A DNA stretch of 64,000 bases, taken from the NCBI RefSeq assembly GCF_050624435.1, contig NC_134536.1, positions 7,382,758 through 7,446,757 on the forward strand, written 5' to 3'. Of this stretch, positions 56,431 to 64,000 are shown piece after piece. This DNA comes from Tenrec ecaudatus. Its lineage: Eukaryota; Chordata; Mammalia; Afrosoricida; Tenrecidae. The notes beneath the pieces are model-generated. The model was not told the DNA's origin. It worked only from the letters and a program-made list of their open reading frames with translations, and searched no databases. The stretch's first letter is position 1. Each line of letters starts with the position of its first letter. The position numbers and the translations under genes are program-made.

Positions 56431-57104
56431 TGGATAGTCCTCTCGGACATCGTAATTCTGCCCATATTCTGGCAGGACTCAGAAGTAAATACACTGGAGA
56501 CTTTTGGACATCAGGGTGAGCACGCTCCGACTGAAGGCAGCTCACGCGTTCCCTTCCTGCCACTCAAAGCATGCTCCAGACCCGGCAGCATCCACGTCCC
56601 GAGAGCCTGTTAGAGATGAGGCGTCTTCGTCCCACCGAGTCTGGGGCTGCAGCTTTCCTGGTGCGCATCTTAAACGTTGAGACACACGGAGGCATCACTC
56701 GTGTTTCCCCCAGATATTCCCGTCTCCTCTTCCTCCTCTGTGGAGCAGGGAGGTGCTGGCTTCCTAACCTATGGGGAGGGCAGCCTGTGGCTCCGGGAGT
56801 CTCCTGACGCTTGGTGTGTTTGTGAGTGTGCTCTTCCGCAGGGAGGACAAAGAAGTGCCTTCTACAGGAACACGGGCTCCTGCCCCGGAAGGCACTGATG
56901 GTTCTTAGGCTAAGGTTTTCTTTATGCCCCCATCTCACGCTCACTGTCCTCTCAGTGCACCCACTCGGCGCCCGCTCCTGGTTTTTCACTTCATTCTCTG
57001 GTCAGTGAAGCGAGGACCAGATAGAGCGTCTAAGAACCGCAGAGCAGTGAGTACACTGCAGTCCTACCGGACCGTTGCCGCTCCTATCCCAAATAGCTGG
57101 TATG
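56431..57104 (+). other. Intron 6, unassigned
   Basis: No repeat or gene recognised; short frames on both strands. Confidence 0.5.
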
Positions 57105-57245
57105 ACACACCGAAACTCACTGCCGTCGAGTGGATGATGACGTATAGAGACCCTATAGGACAGTGCAGAGCTGTCTCTGCATTTCCAAGATGGCAACTGT
57201 TTACTGGAACAGAAATCCCTGTCTTTCTCCTGTGGTTTTGAACTC
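57105..57245 (-). repeat. AfroSINE-type SINE, partial (intron 6)
   Basis: Antisense: actcactgccgtcgagtgga; its head is missing after cctgtggttttgaac. Confidence 0.8.
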
Positions 57246-58058
57246 ACCACGGGGTTCTCAATCAACACCCAGTGGCTGTGGCCTTCCTTTCAAAGAGAAA
57301 TCTTTGAACACAGCGACTCGGGTGAAGGGGAAAGCAGAAACGAATGCCCGAGTGAGCGTGGAAAGAAAACCAAATCAGAAGCAAAGACAAAAGCAGCAAA
57401 GGCCCCAGGACCCTGCTGGAGCTCATTCCTCTTCCAGGAAGGTAGGAGAAGAGGCCTGCTCTGGCCACTGTGGCTGCTCTGTCCATCCTGACCAGGGACA
57501 TGCATCTCAGACAGGGACATGGGACCAGCCCCGAGGCCCCAGCCCTGGCGTGTAACTGAATTGTTCCAGAGAAAGGTTAAAGGAGGCTCACCCCAGGCTC
57601 TATCCAGGGACAGTGCTCACGACATGCCCCGCAGCCCTCTCAGTGTACACAGGCTCCAAGGTAACCGAAGAGAAGCTAGTGGACCAGAGGGCCATTCCTA
57701 GGCTGGGAAAGTGTCCACCTGCTGGTGCCACTGTGAACTGGATGGCTGTCTTTTGTCAGTGAGATTTTTTAAAAAGAAACTGCTTCTGTGCCGTTGAGTG
57801 ATTGGCCTTTCTGTCCTTCAAGATGGCCGAGCCTGTTCAGTGATGTTTGCATGCGTCTTCCACAGTTAGAAAAAGTCCTCAGCCTGCTGAGTGAGTCACT
57901 TTAAACAGGGCAGCCCAGGGCCAGGCCATCCAGTTACCTGTCTGGGCACCAGCCTGTGCCCGACACGCTGCAGGGCTTGCTGCTGCTGCCTGGAGAAGAC
58001 AGATCCTCACTGGTGAACACCAGGGCCAAGTGCTATTCCATCCCTGTGTCCCATTCAG
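57246..58058 (+). other. Intron 6, distal end; nothing recognised
   Basis: Unassigned sequence leading to the exon 7 acceptor. Confidence 0.55.
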
Positions 58059-58177
58059 GTTCCCCAGAAAGAACCTGAAGATGAACTACTGCCGTAACCC
58101 TGATGGGGAGCCCCGCCCCTGGTGCTTCACCACGGACCCCAATAAGCGCTGGGAGTTCTGTAACATCTCCCGCTGCA
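58059..58177 (+). CDS. PLG: Plasminogen exon 7: second half of kringle 2
   Basis: Acceptor cccattcag at 58058, donor A|GTGAGT at 58178. The 119-base exon encodes [18 protein letters not shown] on through [17 protein letters not shown] to CNISRC. It keeps Asp219 and Glu221 of the anionic lysine-binding pair, Trp225, Phe227 and Arg234. The final loop reads Cys-Asn-Ile-Ser-Arg-Cys where human has Cys-Asp-Ile-Pro-Arg-Cys, which creates a potential N-glycosylation sequon at Asn239. Confidence 0.97.
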
Positions 58178-58295
58178 GTGAGTATGGCCATTCCCGGGAG
58201 GCAGGGGTTTGGAAGGCGTGGCTCTTGGAATGAAGGAAAAGACATTTGTTCCTGGGTAATGTGACTCAAAGGCCAAAAATAAGGCCAGGTGATCT

Positions 58296-58915
58296 GCTGT
58301 TGTTGTTGTTGGGTGCCATTGAGTCGATTCTAACTCGCGGCAGCCCTGTGCACAACAGAACAAAACGCTGCCCGAGCTTGCGCCATCTGCCCAGCCATTG
58401 CCACCTCTGTACCAGTCCATCTCATTGAGGGACCCATTTGGGGGTCGAATGACCAACTTTCACAGGGATCACCCGATTCATAACAGGAGCAAAATGACAG
58501 TGATGAAGTAGCAACGAAAATAATGTTATGGTTGGGGGGGGGGCGGTCCCCACCACACGAGGAACTGTATGAAAGGGTGCCGGCATGAGGAAGGTTGAGA
58601 ACCGCTGGCCTACATCTTATCAAGCCTGCTGTCCTTGGTAAAGGACAGTGCCTCCAGATGACAGGCTCCAAGCCATGAGACGAAATTGCACCGTCCTCAC
58701 TTGTGAGCGGTGTTCTGATAGTGCTTCTTCCAGGGCAGGTCTGCTCATTCTTCTGGAAGTCTGCGGTAGACTTCATGTTCCTTGCCAGGCGCGTCATGCC
58801 GCGGCATCAGTGCTTCGTTGCTCTTCCCGAGTTACTGTCCATCAACATTACCGCCTGGGAAACCCGCGGAGGGAGTTTCCACCCCACCCCGTAGCGTGAC
58901 AAGGACTCGATAGCA
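58296..58915 (-). repeat. RTE LINE 3' end split by SPIN (intron 7)
   Basis: An antisense RTE starts with (GTT)n and gggtgccattgagtcgattc. It is interrupted at 58431-58607, and a diverged continuation follows (tcttccagggcaggtctgct; ttctggaagtctgcggtag). Confidence 0.65.
58431..58607 (-). mobile_element. SPIN-type hAT element, left end truncated (intron 7)
   Basis: The right end GGTTGAGAACCGCTG is intact, and ttcataacaggagcaaaatg and aataatgttatggttggggg match the other copies. The left terminal ~30 bp is missing. This is the only SPIN copy inside PLG; it is about 250 bp after exon 7. Confidence 0.88.
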
Positions 58916-59384
58916 CTTAACACTACCTCGCCTGCCAGTGGTGCGGACGTTAGTGTCCCATGATGCAAACGGTTAACCCCCATGGGCGTAACCCAAAGGC
59001 TGGCTGTCTAGTCCACCCGGACGTACTTGGGATGCCAGCGCTGGTGATTTACATCTGTAACGTCCACCACTAAAGCACTCTGTGTCAGAGGTGACTTGGT
59101 AGCAGCTGTCTTCATTGGTAACTGTCGATAACGGATGAGAATGGCCAGTGTTTCATCCTGCTCTCTCTAGTAGAGACTCTGGACCCTCGGGGCTCTCTGG
59201 AGGACTGCTAGGTGCCAGCTCTGGGATGGCACCTCTGGTGTTCTACTTTTCACTGGTTCTCAGGGAACCGAGACCCAGGCTTTCTGGTCCCTGGGCTTTG
59301 CCACCAACCCGAGTTCTTCTGAGCTATTGCTCTGTCACCAGAAGCATTTTTGGATGCCTTGTTTCTCATGATGTCTCCCCTCCC
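58916..59384 (+). other. Intron 7, unassigned
   Basis: No repeat or gene recognised. Confidence 0.5.
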
Positions 59385-59710
59385 CCAAACCACTTCACTG
59401 GGAGCTAATACAGATATCATATTGTAATCACATCGAGCAGTAGTGCACAAGTGCTACCACAATCAGTTTCCAAATACTCGCTTCCTTCGTGAACGTCTAT
59501 CAGCTCATCATGCACCCCCCACCCCAGGAAGGCTTATTCTGCTTGCTGTCTCTATAGGTTCATCCATCCTGGGTTTCATGTACTGAAAACCAGAAAAACT
59601 TGGAACAAAAACTCAGGAGGGTTGCGCCCAACAAAAAAATCACATAGGAGACAAACCCTAATATGGAAACAAGACAAGACAAAACAAAAACCTCCCCCAA
59701 ACACAGAAGT
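59385..59710 (-). repeat. L1 3' region, antisense (intron 7)
   Basis: It shares gggagctaatacagatatca, cacatcgagcagtagtgcac and caatcagtttccaaatactc with the 19390 copy. Confidence 0.65.
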
Positions 59711-59969
59711 ATTTCTCCCCTGTGGCGGGTAGAGCATGAGGGGAAGAGTCCATGGGGAGAAGAAGACAGGGCAAACCTGGGAGGGACTGTTGGAAGTTGT
59801 ATGATATCCTTTCTGTGCGCATGTGAAGCGAGGGTCTGACCTACGCAGCACAGGTGAGAAGGCCGGGAAGGCCGTAGGGGATGGATTTTCTCCCTCTGCT
59901 CAGATGACGGTGCCTTTGGGGAGTGACACGGCCATGGAGATTCACTATAATTTATTTTCCCTCTTCAAG

Positions 59970-60132
59970 CAACACCCCCACCATCATCCGGCCCAACCTA
60001 TCAGTGTCTGAATGGAAGAGGTGAGAACTATCGAGGCAATGTGGCTGTGACTGTATCCGGGCACACCTGTCAGCACTGGAGTTCACAGACTCCTCACAAA
60101 CACGACAGGACCCCAGAGAACTTTCCCTGCAA
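59970..60132 (+). CDS. PLG: Plasminogen exon 8: K2-K3 linker and first half of kringle 3
   Basis: Acceptor ccctcttcaag at 59969; donor AA|GTAAGT at 60133. The 163-base exon encodes the Pro/Ser linker [12 protein letters not shown], then [18 protein letters not shown] and on to RTPENFPCK. Cys256 opens kringle 3 and Cys297 is the partner of Cys169. Human carries an N-glycan at Asn289 (Asn-Arg-Thr); here position 289 is Asp (HKHDRT), so that sequon is lost. Confidence 0.97.
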
Positions 60133-60274
60133 GTAAGTGTCCCTGCTGCTCTCACTCTCTGTCTCGCCTGGCCTTAGTTGAAGTGACGATATGAACCCAG
60201 CATGAAAGAATTCTGGAATTCAAAGTCTGTCCCAGGCAAGGGGCATGAACTATAGCATGGATTTTCCTCTCATG

Positions 60275-60425
60275 ATGGTTCTCAAAGTGTGACTCCCAAG
60301 ACCAGAGTGTCAGCGTCACTCGGGTTTCCTTAGAATGCTGATCCTTGGCCCTGTCTGGACCTTTGAATCAGGCCCAGAGCTCAACGCACAGGAATCTCCA
60401 GGAACCACCACTGTATAACACTTCC
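60275..60425 (+). mobile_element. MER5A-like ancient hAT element (intron 8)
   Basis: It begins ggttctcaaagtgtgactcc, then accagagtgtcagcgtcact, then cttagaatgctgatcc. This follows the MER5A consensus (an old placental hAT-Charlie). The right end is lost. It is unrelated in age to the SPIN copies although the ends look alike. Confidence 0.65.
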
Positions 60426-60940
60426 CATGCATAGCTGGGAGCTATGGTTCCAGAAGGCAGGACCTGCATAGAAAATAGCCATCTGTATATTCAGCATGTA
60501 GTACACTGCCCAACTCATAGCAAAGCAAGGGAAAAGAGTTTGCTCGATTACACGAAGTCAAGGAATACTTTCCAACCTGTCACCCAAGAGAAGAATCTAG
60601 GCCATAATTCTGCGGAATCCTGCTCTGCTCAGGCCTCCCCCGGTTGTGTAATCCTAGACCTCAGGCTCCAACGTATTTAGGCTGCCATCCTCTTTTCGGT
60701 GTTTCCGCCGGCAGTTGACAACATTTGTACTGCAGCCCCCAGTGCAGGATGAAGATGTAGGTAGCTACTCTTGCAGCCCCCTGGGCCTCTCAGTACTCCT
60801 CAGGGTTCCGTATCGTCCACCCTGGGAAACACTGCCCAAACGCCCATCCAACATCACCGCCAACAGCCATGTGGGTGCCTCGTTTCTCTAGGTAGCCTTT
60901 TTTGGAAACCTCAAGTGTTAATCATGTTTTTTCCTCCCAG
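60426..60940 (+). other. Intron 8, distal end; nothing recognised
   Basis: Unassigned sequence up to the exon 9 acceptor. Confidence 0.55.
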
Positions 60941-61077
60941 AAATCTGGAGGAAAACTATTGCCGTAACCCGGATGGAGAAACTTCCCCTTGGTGCTACAC
61001 AACGGACAGTGAAACCAGGTGGGAATACTGCAAGGTACCAGCCTGTGAGCCGTCTGCATCGTCCACAGAGGCAATAA
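60941..61077 (+). CDS. PLG: Plasminogen exon 9: second half of kringle 3 and start of K3-K4 linker
   Basis: Acceptor tttttcctcccag at 60940; donor A|GTAAGC at 61078. The 137-base exon encodes [18 protein letters not shown] to WEYCKVPAC (ends Cys333), then [10 protein letters not shown] of the linker. It is 9 bases (3 codons) shorter than the human exon as I recall it, with phase preserved. Residue 311 is Glu and 317 is Tyr; human has Lys311 and His317, and human kringle 3 does not bind lysine well. The reading frame hits a stop soon after the donor, which confirms the exon end. Confidence 0.95.
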
Positions 61078-61469
61078 GTAAGCAAGAATAACAAGCACTT
61101 ACTTTGACCCCTGATTTGTCTCCTGCAGTGGGGCACCGCCATTTCTTTCTGTAGTGGCCAGAGAGCATGCTCTGTGTACTTTCAACGTTGTCAAAGGTTG
61201 TTTTCTGGCTCAGCGTTGAGCCCATTGTGAGAATGTTCTCCATGCAGGTCCTCCTGATGCGGAGTGGTGTGTTCTATAACGGTCAATTAGGTCAAGAGAT
61301 GGTTAGCGGGATTTTTCTCTTCTGTTTTCTGACAGTTCTTCTAGCTCCTTGCCCTATAAATGAGAGATGACGTCTCCCACTATTTCACCTTTTCAGGTTC
61401 TATTTTGAAGATCTATTAGGTACATACTCATTTAATATTGGCTGATCCCCTCATGAAATGACCCCTTTA

Positions 61470-62300
61470 TCACTGGACATTGAAAAAGGAAGATCAAAGA
61501 AGAATCGATGTGTTTGAGTTGTGGGGCTGGAGAAGAATGTTGAAAGTACCATGGGCTGCTAAAAGGACAACCCGATCGGTCCTGGAAGAAGTCAGTCCAG
61601 AGCGCTCTTTAGAGGCGAGGATGGCAAGACTTCGTCTTACATACTCTGGACATGTCAGGAGAGACCATCCTGGAGAAGGACAGCATGCTTGGTAAAGCAG
61701 AAGGGCAGCGAAGAGAGGAAGGTGCGCAAGGAGATGGATGGACACAGTGGCTGTAACAATGGGCTCAAGCTTCGGAACAATTGTGAGAATGGAGCAGGAC
61801 CGGGCAGGGTTTCAGTCTGCTGCGCATAAGGTCCCCATGGGTCCGAACCAACTCCATGGCACTGAGCGCACGCAAGAGTGTGTCTCATCAGCTCTGGGGC
61901 TACTCTCGCTCGGAAGGCGGCTTTGTTGTTCAGTGTCATCGATTTACAGTAACCCATGCGCACAGAACGTCGCCTGGTCCTCCTCCAGCCTGGCGATCTT
62001 TGCTCCGTTGGAGCGCGCTGTTGTAGCCCCTACGGCAATTCATCTCTTTGAGGATCTTCCTCGTTTTCTCCATCTTCTGCCAAGTATGAAGTCCTGCCAA
62101 CAAGTCCAAAGTACGCTAGACAATCTCACCAGCGTGGAGTCTGAGGACTATTCTGAGGAAGATTTGTTTGTTCCCCGGGAAGTCCGTAGTGTCTTCAATA
62201 CTCTTCGCCAATCCACGAGAGCCATGGAACTTCTTTTCGGCAGTACGTGTATGATGAAGTCTTTCTCAGCCGTTCCCATGGGAGTATTTAGACCATTTAT
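61470..62300. repeat. Two RTE 3' ends, tail to tail (intron 9)
   Basis: A sense copy at 61470-61880 reads an almost intact C-terminal stretch of RTE ORF2 (EDQRRIDVFELWGWRRMLK; SGHVRRDHPGEGQ). An antisense copy at 61935-62300 (cgcctggtcctcctccagcc; tgaggaagatttgtttgttc) faces it, 55 bases away. Confidence 0.75.
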
Positions 62301-63799
62301 GATTAATGTTGGATTTAAACCTGCCATCTAGTTAGCTTCTCTTTGTTCTGCTTGAACCTCAGCCCCCTTTTCTGCCGTCACTTGAATTATTTCTATGTCT
62401 GTAACAGTTACCATCTGGGAATGCACCCCCCTGCCGTCCCACCCCCCTGGGGCAGAGGGTGGGTCTGTCTTATTCTATAGGGCTGCGGTGAGTAGGAATC
62501 GATTCAGCAGCGGTGATTTGCTTGCTAGTGAAGTCTATTTTTAGTATTTTAGTAGTTTTTCTAAAGTTGGAAATATCCATCATTAATTTACACCGTCCAC
62601 CTTCAAGTCAGTCTTCTATTTCATGGATAATGTAAGAATGGTGAAGCCAGCGTTGATTCTGCTTACTTGCGTGTGTTTCTGCAGAAACTTAGAAAAAGCT
62701 GGCAATAACAGTAAAGCCATGTTACAGGCCTTAAGGATAATTGAGATCATTAAGGTCCCTGAAAGTGGCTACGTTAACTTTTATGACTAAAATAAATCGT
62801 TGATATGATCAAAGTCTACATGGTTCTAAGCAAACTTTTTGTTTTTAAAGAATTAAAATTTTAAATTTTAAAGTAGAATAATGACCACAGTCCCGTCGCT
62901 GTTGCTTCAGTTGTTGCAGGTGTGTTCCCAAGGGTTGTGCTATTGTTCTCAAAGCCTTTCCTTCATGATGTTGTGAATCTCACAGAAACTATTTTTGGTT
63001 TTTTGGCCCGAGCAGTTGGTCATCTTTTAAAGTAATTATAAAATTTAAAAATATCCCTTACACTTTCCTGTATTTTTAAAAATTGTGTCTGGGGTGCTCC
63101 GTTCTCATTGTGTGGATCTGGATTTCTATCTGCTGTCACATCCCTTCTGTCAGGAATCATTTCAACCTTTCTTACCGCACAGGCCTCCTGGGACTGATTT
63201 CTTTCCATTTATGTATGACCCAAGATACCTTAAATTTGTTGCTTTCAGTTAAAATAATAATAATTTTATTTCTGGATTGACAGTGTTTTGTTTTGTTTCC
63301 ATTCATCATTTTAGAATTGTTACTTCATTACCCTCTGAATTGCTTCTGACCAAAAATACTACCTATATTCCTCTTTATTTAATGCTTGTTTTTTTTTTCT
63401 TTTAAGACTTTCTCTCAAATGAGTAAGTATCTCCAATCCATCCGTCCCGTTGTGAGAAAACAATATGGAATTCTGTTTCCCAAAAGATTCTGGTCTTAGA
63501 AACCCTGTGGGGCAGCCTGACCCTGTCCTAGAGGGCAGCGAGGAGCTGGAATCAGCTCGATGACCTTGGGATTTTCATTCATTTTATAAAATTCCTAGCC
63601 AGTATCCCTTCATACATTTCTCTTTCCTTTCCCGTTCTCTTCTTCATTTGGGATGCGGATGCTGTCTCACATCTTTCGCATTCCTGTGCTGACATTTGAG
63701 CCGTCTCTGCATTTTGTCTATAGTGGGTAGCGCTGTGATGAGTCTGGATGTGCACAAACCTAATCGTGTTGCAGCTCTTAATTCTTGATGAAATGTATT
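62301..63799 (+). repeat. Intron 9: partial SINEs in unassigned sequence
   Basis: Sense SINE fragments at about 62400-62525 (tattctatagggctgcggtg; atcgattcagcagcggtgat) and 63465-63580 (cttagaaaccctgtggggca). The rest is AT-rich with no gene; no kringle 4 exon is present. Confidence 0.6.
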
Positions 63800-64000
63800 C
63801 AGTGGAGGGATTGCGAGGTCCTATGGAATGTCTACCCACAACTTGTTGAGGAAGCCCTGCCCTGTGTGCACCGTGGCTGTGCCACCTAACAGCCTCACCA
63901 GCCACAAATGAGGTCTCCAGTGATCCATACTCTTGCCAACACCAATTGCCTACGATTTCGAAATTTACTATCAATGCCGTGGTGAGGTGCTATCTCATTG
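63800..64000 (-). repeat. Old L1 3' region, antisense, cut by window edge
   Basis: The order gtggagggattgcgaggtcc, cctcaccagccacaaatgag, tgccaacaccaattgcctac and ggtgaggtgctatctcattg is the familiar antisense 3'UTR of old mammalian L1s. Confidence 0.7.

Larger units (their letters stand above)
41450..64000 (+). other. PLG: PLG gene, 5' half (exons 1-9 and introns)
   Basis: Nine exons join to a single open frame of 362 codons plus one base: signal peptide 1-19, PAN/apple domain (mature 1-77), kringle 1 (84-162), kringle 2 (166-243), kringle 3 (256-333) and the start of the K3-K4 linker. Intron sizes are 6.3, 1.7, 3.8, 0.15, 2.1, 1.8, 1.8 and 0.8 kb, then intron 9, which is cut off by the window. 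The 5'UTR (about 41450-41508) resembles human PLG wording (ggattgggacacac, ctttctgggcactgcc-like, cagtcccaaa). K4, K5 and the protease domain lie beyond 64000. No second kringle set (LPA-type paralogue) is visible in this window. Confidence 0.97.

Noticed and set aside
61738..62331. 197-codon frame in intron 9
   Set aside because: It spans two RTE 3' ends in opposite orientation; there is no protein similarity in that frame.
61078..64000. Kringle 4 exon before the window end
   Set aside because: I looked for the kringle pattern (CYHGDG/NYCRNPD/PWC) in all frames and found none, so exon 10 lies outside.

Overview
This is a stretch of mammalian nuclear DNA that carries the 5' half of the plasminogen gene (PLG) on the + strand. 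The organism is most likely the lesser hedgehog tenrec (Echinops telfairi) or a close relative. The window is full of the tRNA-derived SINE and RTE-type LINE families of afrotherian mammals, and it holds five copies of the SPIN hAT transposon, known from tenrec among few placental lineages. The species call rests on repeats plus general knowledge, not on a search.

Bases 1 to about 41,400 lie upstream of PLG, and I find no supportable host gene there. The region is a mosaic of RTE LINE fragments (several containing each other or other insertions), L1 3' ends, tRNA-SINEs, three LTR-like families, SPIN hAT elements, mariner-like short elements, an ancient L2 piece and microsatellites. One CpG-rich patch (about 26,660-27,060) stands out. 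An inverted duplication with arms of about 250 bp lies at 28,336-30,328.

Bases 41,450-64,000 hold PLG. Nine coding exons can be placed to the base: 41509-41557, 47886-48021, 49694-49800, 53556-53670, 53820-53959, 56094-56214, 58059-58177, 59970-60132 and 60941-61077. They join into one uninterrupted frame of 362 codons plus one base: a 19-residue signal peptide, the N-terminal PAN/apple domain, and kringles 1, 2 and 3. Every intron has GT/AG borders and phases agree across all junctions. Cysteine positions keep human mature numbering (C84, C166, C169, C256, C297, C333). Kringles 4 and 5 and the serine protease domain must lie beyond the right edge; the window ends inside intron 9.

Plasminogen is a liver-secreted zymogen that binds fibrin through lysine-binding kringles and is activated to plasmin. 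The tenrec protein shows changes around ligand binding and glycosylation: Asn-Tyr-Thr where human kringle 1 has the lysine-binding Arg117, a new Asn-Ile-Ser in kringle 2, loss of the Asn289 sequon in kringle 3, and an acidic residue at kringle 3 position 311. Introns 1-9 carry the same repeat families as the upstream region, including one SPIN copy in intron 7.
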